64,000 bases of DNA from Hyphomicrobium sp. D-2 (GTDB lineage Bacteria; Pseudomonadota; Alphaproteobacteria; Rhizobiales; Hyphomicrobiaceae). The DNA lies in contig NZ_JARXLA010000005.1 in assembly GCF_029872155.1 (NCBI RefSeq), positions 1 to 64,000 of the forward strand. The letters run 5' to 3'. How positions within the stretch are numbered: the first letter of the stretch is position 1; each line of letters begins with the position of its first letter. Both the position numbers and the translations under genes were made by a program. The notes beneath the pieces were generated by a model. It saw nothing but the letters and a program-made list of their open reading frames with translations, made no database searches and was not told the DNA's origin. Shown here piece by piece: positions 19,534-28,311 of this stretch.

Positions 19534-19815
19534 ATGAAACGGAAGCTACGGATGTTCGGGTTTGCGCCGGTCGCCACGCTGATATTCGGACTCACCGCCG
19601 CCGCGCTGCCAGCATCCGCCAACTGCGACTGGTACGTGAAGACCGCGCTGGAACAGCAGCAGCGTAATCTGAAGCATCGGTGCGAGCTGTCGGGCGCGGA
19701 ATGGTCGGGCGATAAGGCTGCCCACGCGGCATGGTGCGCATCCGTTAGCCCCGACACCTCGCGCGCCACGGCCCAGAAGCGCGAGGCTGCACTGACTGCC
19801 TGCGCCGCCAAGTGA
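19534..19815 (+). CDS. Small secreted Cys-containing protein
   Basis: 93 residues. Signal peptide with hydrophobic core GFAPVATLIFGLTAAALPAS and cleavage near ASA; mature part starts NCDWYVKTALEQQQRNLKHR and has four Cys (CDWY, HRCEL, AWCAS, LTACAAK), likely two disulfides in the periplasm. I recall similar short proteins in Hyphomicrobiales annotated as hypothetical. The ATG at 19534 has a GTGAGGACG ribosome site. Function unknown. Confidence 0.72.
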   Translation: MKRKLRMFGFAPVATLIFGLTAAALPASANCDWYVKTALEQQQRNLKHRCELSGAEWSGDKAAHAAWCASVSPDTSRATAQKREAALTACAAK

Positions 19816-20106
19816 GCGTGCGTGCCGACCAATCTCCACGTCGGATTTCGCCGTCGGGGCAGAATAGGCGTGGATTGCGGTGTGTTCAGATGGCGCCGGG
19901 GCATCGGCACCGGGGTGGTGCTTGTAGTATGGGCATCGCATTGAGTCGCGGAACCGCGCCCTCGTTTGGACATATTGCGAGGCAACATGCCCGATTGGGG
20001 ATTTGGGTGAAGCACGTCTAACCTTGGAACGGTTGCGCGCCAAAGGCGGCTCCGGACCACCTTCGGCCGCCATGTTCCCAGAGCCATCCTCGCCACGGAT
20101 AAACAG

Positions 20107-20823
20107 ATGAATCCCACCGATCTTGCCCAGGAAGCCATCGGTCCGCCGACGGCGCACGGCTTTTCGTTCCTGGAACTGTTCCTGCAGGCCCACATCGTCG
20201 TGCAGCTCGTCATGGTCGGGCTGGTCATCGCCTCGATCTGGTCCTGGGCAATCGTCATCGAGAAGTTCTTCGCGTTCCGCAAGGCACGCGCCGAGTCCGA
20301 TCGGTTCGAGCATATGTTCTGGTCCGGCCAGTCGCTTGACGAGCTCTATTCGGCTCTGTCGCGTACCAAGCCGATCACCACGGCGGCGCTGTTCGTTGCT
20401 GCGATGCGCGAGTGGAAGCGCTCCGTCGAGGGCAACATCCGCGCCATGGGCGGCATCCAGTTGCGCGTTGAGAAGGTGATGGACGTCACCATCAGCCGCG
20501 AGATGGAGCGCCTGGACCGCCGGTTGCTGTTCCTCGCCACCGTGGGCGCGATCGCGCCGTTCGTCGGACTGTTCGGCACCGTCTGGGGCATCATGACCAG
20601 CTTCCAGGCCATCGCCGTTTCCAAGAATACCAATCTGGCTGTCGTTGCGCCGGGTATCGCCGAAGCGTTGTTCGCCACCGCGCTGGGCCTGCTGGCGGCT
20701 ATTCCAGCCGTTATTTTCTACAACAAGTTCTCCGCCGACAGCGCGCAGATCAGCCAGCGGCTTGAATCGTTCGCCGACGAGTTCGCTGCCATCGTATCGC
20801 GCCAGATTGACGTTAGAAGTTGA
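20107..20823 (+). CDS. tolQ: TolQ, Tol-Pal proton channel subunit
   Basis: 238 residues, MotA/ExbB family. A first membrane helix (IVVQLVMVGLVIASIWSWAIVIE), a long cytoplasmic segment, then two helices: LLFLATVGAIAPFVGLFGTV and FATALGLLAAIPAVIFYNKF. The helix-2 signature APFVGLFGTVWGIM is intact. With TolR it converts the proton gradient into TolA movement at the division site. First gene of tolQ-R-A-B. Confidence 0.97.
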   Translation: MNPTDLAQEAIGPPTAHGFSFLELFLQAHIVVQLVMVGLVIASIWSWAIVIEKFFAFRKARAESDRFEHMFWSGQSLDELYSALSRTKPITTAALFVAAMREWKRSVEGNIRAMGGIQLRVEKVMDVTISREMERLDRRLLFLATVGAIAPFVGLFGTVWGIMTSFQAIAVSKNTNLAVVAPGIAEALFATALGLLAAIPAVIFYNKFSADSAQISQRLESFADEFAAIVSRQIDVRS

Positions 20824-20868
20824 GACTGCGCGCCATCGGGCGGCAGCAAGACGGAGATCCGATAATCC

Positions 20869-21318
20869 ATGGGCGCTAGCGTCAGGATGAACAACGGAGG
20901 CGGTGGCAAACGCCGCCGCCGTGGGCGCCATGCTCCGATGGCCGAGATCAACGTCACGCCGTTCGTCGACGTGATGCTGGTGCTGCTGATCATCTTCATG
21001 GTCGCAGCACCGATGCTGCAGGTGGGCGTGCCGATCGAGCTGCCGCAGGCAAAGGGCAAGCAGCTTGAATCCAACAAGGAACCGCTGGCCATCAGCGTTA
21101 AGGCGGATGGCAGCGTCTACATCGGCGAGACCGCAGTCGACCTTGAGGAAATTGCGCTGAAGCTGAAGGCAATCGCCAAGAACGGCTACGACGAACAGAT
21201 TTTCGTGCGCGGCGACAAGGGCGTTTCCTACGGCACCGTGATGCGGGTGATGGGGCGCATCAGCGCTGGCGGATTCCGCAAGGTGTCTCTCGTAACCGAA
21301 GTGGAGGATGGAGGCTGA
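20869..21318 (+). CDS. tolR: TolR, Tol-Pal proton channel subunit
   Basis: 149 residues, ExbD/TolR family. Gly/Arg-rich cytoplasmic N-terminus, then the single helix in VTPFVDVMLVLLIIFMVAAP with the essential membrane Asp, followed by the periplasmic domain. It starts 45 bases after tolQ. An internal ATG at 20887 is an alternative start. Confidence 0.97.
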   Translation: MGASVRMNNGGGGKRRRRGRHAPMAEINVTPFVDVMLVLLIIFMVAAPMLQVGVPIELPQAKGKQLESNKEPLAISVKADGSVYIGETAVDLEEIALKLKAIAKNGYDEQIFVRGDKGVSYGTVMRVMGRISAGGFRKVSLVTEVEDGG

Positions 21319-21483
21319 TGCGGTGACCGTGAAACTCGCGCTCCACTGCGTCGAAACCGATTGTGACTTTCGCGACGCTCACATGCGCGATTTTCGAATG
21401 CCCAGATCTCCGGTCGAGGGATCTGAGTTTGCTTCGTTTTCCGGCGATAACCGCTGGCGAGCTTTAGTATTGGGACGCTAGCC

Positions 21484-22557
21484 GTGTACCGCGGTCTCTT
21501 CACCTCGTTTGCAGGCCACGCGATGCTGCTGGCATACGCGCTGTTTTCGTTCAAACAGGCGCCGCTTGATCTGCCGACCGTGATTCCGATCGAGGCGACG
21601 ATTGTCACGCCGTCGGAAATCACGCGTCTGAAGCAGGGCGATCCGCAGTCCAAGCAACTCGAAGCGAAGGCGAAGGAAGAGCCCGAGCCTCAAATCTCAA
21701 AGAAAGAGGCTGAGAAGCCCAAGCCGGTGACGGCACCGCCGCCTGCTGCCGAACCGCCGCCGCCTCCGCCGGAGCCCGAGCCTCCGCAGAAAACCGAAAC
21801 ACCGCCGCCGCCGAAGTCGGATCCGATCGCCGAAAAGCTGGCGGCTGCGCCGCCGCCCGAACCCACTCCACCTGAACCCGAACCGGGGCCAACGCCGGAC
21901 GAAAAGAAGCTGCTTGAGGAAAAGATCGAGCAGGAGCGCAAGGCGGAAGAGGCGAAGAAGCAGGCCGAAGAAAAGCGCAAGGCCGAAGCCAAAAAGAAAG
22001 CTGAAGCTAAGAAAAAGGCCGAGGCGAAGAAGAAAGAGGACGAGCGTAAGCGCAAGCTGGCTGAGGAAAAGCGCAAGGCCGCGGAGAAGAACAAGTTCGA
22101 CGCCGACAAGATTGCCGCGCTGCTGGACAAGACGCCGGACAAACGCGGTGCGCCGCAGTCTTCAACGCCGCCGACCAGGCCGACCGACTATACCGGCCCC
22201 ACCGCAGGTGAGCGGCAGGGCAACGACACCGTTTTGTCCGCACGCGAGCAAGACTTGCTGCTGTCGATGATCAATCGCCAGCTTGAGCCGTGCGCGCGTC
22301 TGCCGGGCGGTGGCGGCGGTCCCGATACGCCGATTGTCAACGTGCGCTTCCAGCTCAATCAGGACGGTTCGTTGAATGGCGAACCGGTGGTGCTGGGGCG
22401 GCAGAACACGCCGCTGTTTGCCATTGCCGCCGATGCATCCGTCCGGGCCGTCAAACAATGCGCGCCATTCCAGCTTCCGCCGGACAAATATGGCGCCTGG
22501 AGCACGGTAACCTGGGCCTTTGATTGGCCCGTCATCCTCGGTCTTGTGCAGCGATAG
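21484..22557 (+). CDS. tolA: TolA, cell-envelope spanning protein
   Basis: 357 residues. One N-terminal membrane helix (FTSFAGHAMLLAYALFSF, ~7-25), a Pro/Glu-rich stretch (PPPPPEPEPPQKTE type, ~80-140), a Lys/Ala/Glu-rich helix (KKKAEAKKKAEAKK type, ~145-215) and a compact C-terminal domain from about residue 250 (LLSMINRQLEPCARL to VTWAFDWPVILG). This is the TolA layout. The start is GTG at 21484; an ATG at 21523 would cut the helix. A 165-base gap after tolR is unusual for this operon. Confidence 0.93.
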   Translation: MYRGLFTSFAGHAMLLAYALFSFKQAPLDLPTVIPIEATIVTPSEITRLKQGDPQSKQLEAKAKEEPEPQISKKEAEKPKPVTAPPPAAEPPPPPPEPEPPQKTETPPPPKSDPIAEKLAAAPPPEPTPPEPEPGPTPDEKKLLEEKIEQERKAEEAKKQAEEKRKAEAKKKAEAKKKAEAKKKEDERKRKLAEEKRKAAEKNKFDADKIAALLDKTPDKRGAPQSSTPPTRPTDYTGPTAGERQGNDTVLSAREQDLLLSMINRQLEPCARLPGGGGGPDTPIVNVRFQLNQDGSLNGEPVVLGRQNTPLFAIAADASVRAVKQCAPFQLPPDKYGAWSTVTWAFDWPVILGLVQR

Positions 22558-22573
22558 GAATGCGCGAGGGCCT

Positions 22574-22677
22574 GGAGCATTTTCCGACGAAGCTGACGCC
22601 GTTCGTCGAAAGAAAATGCGACCAATCAAAAATCCAGGGCGTGCGATCCGATTCTATCGGATCGCAAAACGCCCCAG
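22574..22677. repeat. Dispersed palindromic repeat, family 1, copy 1 (tolA-tolB)
   Basis: About 104 bases starting GAGCATTTTCCGACGA with internal GAAAATGCGACCAAT and a terminal hairpin GCGATCCG...CGGATCGC. The same layout recurs at 44347-44450. It sits wholly in the tolA-tolB gap. Confidence 0.85.
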
Positions 22678-22718
22678 TTTGATGCTAAGCAACCCTCAGC
22701 GACAAAGGGTTCGACGAC

Positions 22719-24209
22719 ATGCAAAACGCGAAGCAGACGGTTGCAGCAGGTGGACGCGGAAATTCCGTGCGGCACGTATGGGCACGATTGGGGGCGTTGG
22801 CGCTTCTGATGGCCGGAGTGCTGTCGACGCCGGTATTCGCGCAGCGCCCTGACGATAGCTACAAGGGCCCAGGGGCTGGAGGTGGTTTCGATAGCCAGCT
22901 CCAGCAGATGCAAGCCCCGCCGCCGCAAATGAGTGGCGGTGGTGGCGGACTTTCGGGCGGCACTTCCGGCGGTGGTCTGCAGGGACGCCAGACGCAGGGC
23001 ACCATCGCGCCAATCCCGATTGCGATTCCGTTCTTCCTGGGGCCCGATCCAAAGCTGGCGGCGGATGTCGCCGAGGTTGTGACCGCCGACTTGGGCGGCT
23101 CGGGTCTGTTTGATCCGCTCGACCGTGCGTCATTCCTGGAGCAGGTGCGGGACGTCAACGCCGCGCCCCGCTTCGGTGATTGGCGCGCCATTCGTGCCGA
23201 TGCTCTGGTCGTGGGTGATGTCGCGCGCGGCCCCGATGGGCGAATCATTGCGCAGTTCCGGCTGTGGGACGTGACCACGGGCAAGCAGTTGGCTGGGCAG
23301 CGGTTCGCAACCGCGCCGCAGAACTGGCGTCGTGTCGGTCACATCATCGCCGATCAGGTTTACAAGCAACTCACCGGTGAATCCGGTTACTTCGATTCCC
23401 GCGTAGTTTTCGTCGATGAAACCGGCCCGAAAGATCGCCGCGTGAAGCGTCTGGCGATCATGGATCAGGATGGCCACAACGTGCGCCTGCTGACCAAGGG
23501 CAACGAGCTGGTGCTGACGCCGCGCTTCAGCCCGACGAATCAGGAAATCACCTTCATGTCCTATACGAGCGGACAGCCGCGGGTGTTCCTGATGAATCTG
23601 GAAACAGGGCAGCGCGAAGTCGTCGGCGATTTCCCGGGCATGACGTTTGCGCCGCGATTCTCTCCGGATGGGCAGCGCATCGTGATGAGTCTGCAGTCGG
23701 ACGGCAATTCAGCGATCTTCGAAATGGATCTGCGCAGCCGACAGCGGCGCCAGCTCACGCCGGGCACCTCGATTGATACGGGGCCAAGCTATTCACCCGA
23801 TGGCCGGCAGATCGTGTTCGAGACCGATCGCGAAGGCACCCAGCAAATTTATGTAATGAATTCCGATGGTTCAGGTGCACATCGGATCAGTCGCGGTGAG
23901 GGGCGTTACTCAACGCCCGTGTGGTCGCCACGCGGCGACTACATCGCCTTCACCAAGCAGTATGGCGGCCGCTTCCTTATCGGCGTCATGCGTCCGGACG
24001 GCACCGGCGAGCGTGTGTTGACCGAGGGCTACCACAACGAGGGCCCGACCTGGGCGCCGAACGGCAGAGTTCTGATGTTCTTCAGAGAATCGCAGGGCGC
24101 GAACGGCGGAGCACAGATCTTTTCGGTCGATTTGACCGGCTACAACGAGCGAATAATCCGTACGCCATCTTTCGCGTCGGATCCGGCTTGGTCACCGCTC
24201 CTGAATTGA
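22719..24209 (+). CDS. tolB: TolB, periplasmic beta-propeller
   Basis: 496 residues, longer than E. coli TolB (430) because of an N-terminal extension and a Gly/Gln-rich insert (residues ~45-90). Signal peptide core [19 protein letters not shown]. TolB N-domain ([20 protein letters not shown]), then propeller blades with [39 protein letters not shown] and [13 protein letters not shown]. Binds Pal and colicin-type partners in the periplasm. The ATG at 22719 falls just after repeat family 1. Confidence 0.96.
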   Translation: MQNAKQTVAAGGRGNSVRHVWARLGALALLMAGVLSTPVFAQRPDDSYKGPGAGGGFDSQLQQMQAPPPQMSGGGGGLSGGTSGGGLQGRQTQGTIAPIPIAIPFFLGPDPKLAADVAEVVTADLGGSGLFDPLDRASFLEQVRDVNAAPRFGDWRAIRADALVVGDVARGPDGRIIAQFRLWDVTTGKQLAGQRFATAPQNWRRVGHIIADQVYKQLTGESGYFDSRVVFVDETGPKDRRVKRLAIMDQDGHNVRLLTKGNELVLTPRFSPTNQEITFMSYTSGQPRVFLMNLETGQREVVGDFPGMTFAPRFSPDGQRIVMSLQSDGNSAIFEMDLRSRQRRQLTPGTSIDTGPSYSPDGRQIVFETDREGTQQIYVMNSDGSGAHRISRGEGRYSTPVWSPRGDYIAFTKQYGGRFLIGVMRPDGTGERVLTEGYHNEGPTWAPNGRVLMFFRESQGANGGAQIFSVDLTGYNERIIRTPSFASDPAWSPLLN

Positions 24210-24480
24210 TACGGCATTTAACTTGGTGTTAACCATTTCAGATGCTGTATTATGCACAAGTGCTCCGAGATTCGTTTGGCGTTTTTCATATGCAAGAACA
24301 ACGACTTGCGAATGTCGGGGTAGTGCTGCGCGTGCCGTTTGAAAAGGTGTGAAATGGAGTTGCATTTTCGCATCTACGTGGTTGGAAAACAGAGGGATAA
24401 TCGCCTCTGTTCTTGATCAAGACGAGCCGCGCCAGTACGCCAATATATGGCTAGTGCCGATAAAGCATCAGGAGATTACC

Positions 24481-24612
24481 ATGCAGGTGAAGGGGCTGAT
24501 CGTTTTGTCAGCAGTGGTTGCGGCCATTGCGCTAAGTGCTTGCCGCCGTGAAGAACCGGTGCCGTTGAAGCTGGGCGCCGAACTACCTGTCGCCACGCAG
24601 CCCGCTCGCTAA
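24481..24612 (+). CDS. Mini-lipoprotein, tandem copy 1
   Basis: 43 residues: a type II signal peptide with Lys4 and hydrophobic core ending in lipobox LSAC (Cys21), then a 23-residue mature part RREEPVPLKLGAELP and so on, identical in length to copies 2 and 3. A predicted envelope lipoprotein of unknown function; its size recalls entericidins, but no sequence relation is seen. Ribosome site CAGGAG seven bases before the ATG. Lies 271 bases after tolB. Confidence 0.8.
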   Translation: MQVKGLIVLSAVVAAIALSACRREEPVPLKLGAELPVATQPAR

Positions 24613-24652
24613 GAGCCGGGGCAAGGCCAGGACAACATTAGGAGAAAAAGCT

Positions 24653-24778
24653 ATGAAGAGTGCACTCGTACTCGCCGCCGTCGTTGCTGCTGTTGCTCTG
24701 GGCGCTTGCCGTCGTGAAGAGCCTGTTCCGCTGAAGCTCGGCGCCACTGACCTGATCACCACCGAAGTTGCTCGCTAA
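24653..24778 (+). CDS. Mini-lipoprotein, tandem copy 2
   Basis: 41 residues: MKSALVLAAVVAAVALGAC with lipobox LGAC, then the mature 23 residues RREEPVPLKLGATDLITTE plus VAR. Ribosome site AGGAG about 9 bases before the ATG. Forty bases after copy 1. Very close to copy 3 at DNA level, which indicates recent duplication or gene conversion. Confidence 0.82.
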   Translation: MKSALVLAAVVAAVALGACRREEPVPLKLGATDLITTEVAR

Positions 24779-24836
24779 GCATTCCGCTTAGTGAGTGGGG
24801 ACATTTAGCCTACTTACCTTTTTAGGAGATACGACG

Positions 24837-24962
24837 ATGAAGGGGGCCATCCTTGTTGCGGCCGTTGCTGCTGCTGTTGCTCTGGGCGCTTGCCGCCGTG
24901 AAGAGCCGGTTCCGCTGAAGCTCGGCGCTACGGACGTGATCACCACCGAAGTTGCTCGCTAA
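24837..24962 (+). CDS. Mini-lipoprotein, tandem copy 3
   Basis: 41 residues: signal peptide with lipobox LGAC and mature part RREEPVPLKLGATDVITTE plus VAR, differing from copy 2 in one mature residue. Ribosome site TTAGGAGAT. Last of the three; two terminators follow, so the array ends here. Function unknown. Confidence 0.82.
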   Translation: MKGAILVAAVAAAVALGACRREEPVPLKLGATDVITTEVAR

Positions 24963-24977
24963 TTTGTGAGCTAACTT

Positions 24978-25005
24978 CCTCTCAGGTTTCCTGAGGGCGA
25001 TTTTT
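24978..25005 (+). terminator. Terminator after mini-lipoprotein array (first hairpin)
   Basis: CTCAGG/CCTGAG stem with a three-base loop, a short GGCGA and then five T, 16 bases after copy 3. Confidence 0.7.
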
Positions 25006-25052
25006 AAGGCCGAGGCTAGCGTGAAGAACGCTGGCCTCGGCCTTGTCGTTTT
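25006..25052 (+). terminator. Terminator after mini-lipoprotein array (second hairpin)
   Basis: Long stem AAGGCCGAGGC/GCCTCGGCCTT with inner AGCG/CGCT and a T-rich tail ending in five T. The double terminator suggests strong transcription of the array. Confidence 0.8.
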
Positions 25053-26086
25053 TGGGGTTGTTTCTGCGTCGCTGCTCCCGGCTTCGTCTCTGCGTTGTCG
25101 CCGTATCGCGATTGGCTATCGGGCGAGTACGGCTCCAGCCTCGCAGGCGCACCCCTCAAAGCTCTGGCCTCGCTGGTCCGCCCCTCGCAGGCCACCCAAT
25201 TTTCCCGCGCCCGCGGCCTCTGACGGTAAGCCGATATGGACGTTGGGCTGATCCGCGGATCGTTTGGTGTGGCGCCGCGCCTTTCCTGCTGCACGGCCAG
25301 CTGTGATTCGCCTTCGTGCGCTGCCCGGCCTAGATGGGCACTCTCGCCGTCTGAAATGTGGGCGGCGCTGTGCTGTGGCGGGCGAAGGCACAGGCGACTG
25401 CTGGCCTGCAACTGCTCCGATCGATGGATGGATGGTCGCCGAGTCGGACTGCTCGGATCAGGAATTGCGCGTACGTAGCTCCCAGCCCAGATGGTGATGG
25501 GCGGTTGATGCGGTCGAGGCCTCATCAGCGTCGCGCGGAACGGCGCATCAGTCAGCTTTCTGTCATGCTGAGCGGCGCCCTGACCGTTCGAGTGGCCGTG
25601 CGGAGATCAAGGGGACGACCGGCAATTGGGTAACGGGCGGTTCCTCGCAGTTTCCGATCCGTTGTCTGATTCTCTGGCTGGCAATCGACGGGCCGCAAAT
25701 TCACCAAGCCTTGGCTGCGAGTCGGCTGCACCTTACGCCGCGTTTGGTACCGGACGCTGAGCACACCGATGCTCCGCAACGTCACGCTGGATGCAGCCCG
25801 CAACGCCCATCTCCGGTTGCCCGTCACCTCCCGGTTAACCCCATGTTAGTTCCCGAGCCGGGTAACACATGTGTGCAAACCGGACACACCGGGGCCTTTG
25901 GTCGCCGCGCGCGATGACTGCCCACCGATTATTTTGTTGCATACGGACCTTCGCCGGACGAATCGGAGCAAGGTTTCGGAAATTGCTGGGTGGCCACAAT
26001 TTGGTACGGCCAATGGGGTAGCCCATGCAGAGGGAAACAGTCGCCCGCTTGCGGAGTTGTTATGCGGGCTGACGAAAGGGATTTTC
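25053..26086. other. ~1 kb gap between mini-lipoproteins and pal
   Basis: No frame here has a signal peptide, known motif or good ribosome site. The longest, on the minus strand at 25016-25525, is Arg/Pro/Ser-rich and overlaps the terminator, so I read it as spurious. Composition differs from the flanks, which suggests a decayed gene or non-coding spacer. The pal promoter should lie in its last ~200 bases. Confidence 0.5.
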
Positions 26087-26596
26087 ATGGCGTCGACAAC
26101 TTGGTTCGCTCGTGGGACGCGCCTGCTCGCCGTCGTTCTTTTAGGAGCGTTGGCTGCCGGCTGCGCCAACAATGAGAACCAGCCCAACTCGCAGTTAACC
26201 GGCCGTGATGGTTCGGTCGCGCCGGGTACGCATCGCGACTTCTCTGTGAATGTGGGTGATATCGTCTACTTCACAACCGACAGCACGGATCTTACGCCGG
26301 AAGCTGTTGCAACCCTGCAGAAGCAGGCGCAATGGCTGCAGCACTATCCGCAGTACACGGTGACGATCGAAGGCCACGCGGACGAGCGCGGTACGCGTGA
26401 ATACAACATTGCGCTGGGCGCACGCCGTGCCACCACGGTGCGCAACTTCCTGGCGCAGAACGGCATCAACGGCGCGCGTATCCGCACCATCTCCTACGGT
26501 AAGGAACGCCCGGTTGCGGTATGTAACGACATCTCGTGCTGGTCGCAGAATCGCCGAGCACAAACGGTGCTGAACTCTCGCACCGCCGGAAACTGA
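26087..26596 (+). CDS. pal: Peptidoglycan-associated lipoprotein Pal
   Basis: 169 residues. Signal peptide with core RLLAVVLLGALAAGC (lipobox AAGC), then an OmpA-type peptidoglycan-binding domain: VYFTTDSTDLTPEA, VTIEGHADERGTREYNIALG and ARRATTVRNFL, with the Asp and Arg that hold diaminopimelate. Anchors the outer membrane to peptidoglycan and binds TolB. The ATG at 26087 begins the lipoprotein signal. A terminator follows. Confidence 0.97.
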   Translation: MASTTWFARGTRLLAVVLLGALAAGCANNENQPNSQLTGRDGSVAPGTHRDFSVNVGDIVYFTTDSTDLTPEAVATLQKQAQWLQHYPQYTVTIEGHADERGTREYNIALGARRATTVRNFLAQNGINGARIRTISYGKERPVAVCNDISCWSQNRRAQTVLNSRTAGN

Positions 26597-26675
26597 TTCC
26601 GCCGCTGCGTTGTCATTGGGCCAAGCTTGGCGATGACGGCGACAGGCTGAAACGGCCCGTCTGAAGCAAACATAA

Positions 26676-26708
26676 AAACACCTCGGGGCAACTCGGGGTG
26701 TTTTTTGT
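26676..26708 (+). terminator. Rho-independent terminator after pal
   Basis: AACACCTCGG and its complement around GGCAA, followed by six T. About 85 bases after the pal stop. Confidence 0.88.
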
Positions 26709-26935
26709 TTCTGCGGTCAGTGCCGGAAACGGCGCACCAGCGCGCCCGCGTAATTATGTCGACATGCAACGATTTGGTGTCACGGCCGCACGCCCGCGAT
26801 TGCTCCCGATGCGCAAATCTGTTGCGTGCATGCCGCACATCCACAACAGCATGTGACATGGGCAAAAACGGCAAAGAATCGCCGCAAACGCTGCGCAATG
26901 ATCAGCGTGTTTTCAGCGGTTTGTCCGTGGGTGGA

Positions 26936-28021
26936 ATGATGGTTCGTTTGGCTTTTGCGAACAGTCGGTGTGGTTTCGTTGCAGCGTGCTTCGGTGTTGC
27001 CGTCGCGGTCTGGGCGCCTGTTGTTCCCGCGTCGGCGGAGCCTTCCCATGCAGGAACTGGCTATTCGTTGTTCAGCGACGAGCAGCGCGCACGCGAGCTC
27101 TATCTCGACGGCATTGAAAAGCTGCAGGCGGGGCATGAGGATGTCGCGCGCCGGATGTTTGAAACTGTTGTGCTGCAGTTTCCCGAAACGGGGTCGGCGC
27201 AGCGGGCACAGAACGAGCTTTCACGGCTTGCGGACAGCGCGTTTCATTCCGTAGCGGAAGTTCCGGCCATCGCCCGTGCAGGCACGCCGCCGCATTATGC
27301 TGAAGCTGCAGCTGTCCCAACGGAAGCTGGAACATTCGATCTGCAGGCGCATGGTCTGGACGCGCGTTACGATGCGGCTGCGGTTGCTGTAACCGGCGAG
27401 ATGACCACCGGTTCGTTGCCGCTTCCTGTTGTGCAGCAACCGCCGAAAAATCTGTATCAGGGCTTCCGTCCTACACCCGCATGGGATCAGGAGGTGCGCC
27501 GGAACGCTTCGATCCAAACGCGGATGCGCCTCGAAGCCGGGGACCGTGTGTTTTTCTCCGCCGGCAGTGCCGAGCTTGGCAGCCGTGCGCGCATGGCCCT
27601 CGCAGCGCAGGCGCTCTGGCTGAAGCGCTGGCATGAGTTTGAAGCTACTATCGCCGGATACGCTGACGAGCCAGGCTCCGATGAGGACAACGTGGCTTTG
27701 TCGGTCAAGCGCGCCACCGCCGTGCGCCAGCGTCTTATCGATGAAGGTGTTGAGCCTTCCCGTTTGGCTGTCGCGCCTCACGGCCGCTCCGGTCGAGTTG
27801 CAGTCTGTTCCGATGCGGGCTGCCAGGCACAGAACCGCCGCGTCATAACGGTGGTGTTCGTCGCCGGTACGCATGCGCGTCTTGGCCTGACGCCGCCGCC
27901 GATTGCCACCGCCGCGCGGATTGTTGAGGATGACGCGACTGCGATCCACCACGAACACCGCGCCGGGGCCGACGGACACGATAATTCCGCATTGGTCAGG
28001 CAGGTGGGGGTGTCGCGTTGA
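26936..28021 (+). CDS. Second Pal-like protein: TPR-like N-terminus fused to OmpA domain
   Basis: 361 residues. Signal peptide to about ASAEP, then a short TPR-like helix pair (ARELYLDGIEKLQAGHEDVA, RRMFETVVLQFPETGSAQRA) like the repeat of CpoB, a linker, and an OmpA domain (VFFSAGSAELGSRARMAL, IAGYADEPGSDEDNVALS, VKRATAVRQRL, then AQNRRV). The peptidoglycan-contact Asp and Arg are kept. Not a lipoprotein: no lipobox Cys. A ~45-residue charged tail ends it. Start chosen at the first of two ATGs after GGTGGA. Lies between pal and cpoB and seems to mix features of both. Confidence 0.82.
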   Translation: MMVRLAFANSRCGFVAACFGVAVAVWAPVVPASAEPSHAGTGYSLFSDEQRARELYLDGIEKLQAGHEDVARRMFETVVLQFPETGSAQRAQNELSRLADSAFHSVAEVPAIARAGTPPHYAEAAAVPTEAGTFDLQAHGLDARYDAAAVAVTGEMTTGSLPLPVVQQPPKNLYQGFRPTPAWDQEVRRNASIQTRMRLEAGDRVFFSAGSAELGSRARMALAAQALWLKRWHEFEATIAGYADEPGSDEDNVALSVKRATAVRQRLIDEGVEPSRLAVAPHGRSGRVAVCSDAGCQAQNRRVITVVFVAGTHARLGLTPPPIATAARIVEDDATAIHHEHRAGADGHDNSALVRQVGVSR

Positions 28022-28165
28022 CAACCCTAGCGTGAAATGGTGGCCTAGCGCGAAATGGTGGCTAAAACAGACGCCAAAGCTTGCATAGTCTGGTTTGCGC
28101 TTAACGCTAGCAGCGTGCGATTGCATGCATGCCGCAAATTTGCGGCACATAGTTTCATCGAACGC

Positions 28166-28240
28166 CTAGGGTGCTTCCGGAAAAGTGGGGAACCGGTTTT
28201 CCGAAGAGAAGCACGGCAAAACAGACATCTAGGGCCTTTC
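28166..28240. repeat. Palindromic repeat related to family 1
   Basis: GTGCTTCCGGAAAAGTGGG followed by ACCGGTTTTCCGAAGAGAAGCAC forms a long imperfect hairpin. The core accggtt between two arms resembles family 1 at 44347-44450. It lies in the leader of cpoB. Confidence 0.65.
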
Positions 28241-28311
28241 CGTGGTTCAATGAAATGCTGACAGGCTTTAGATACCAAGTTTCGCTTCAGAATTCAGGTA
28301 GCCAAACGCCA

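Noticed and set aside
19546-20931. 461-codon minus-strand frame opposite tolQ and its upstream region
   Set aside because: His/Asp/Arg-rich with no motif; it lies opposite TolQ and the small secreted protein.
25016-25525. 169-codon minus-strand frame in the lipoprotein-pal gap
   Set aside because: Arg/Pro/Ser-rich, no ribosome site, and it overlaps the terminator stem at 25006-25052.
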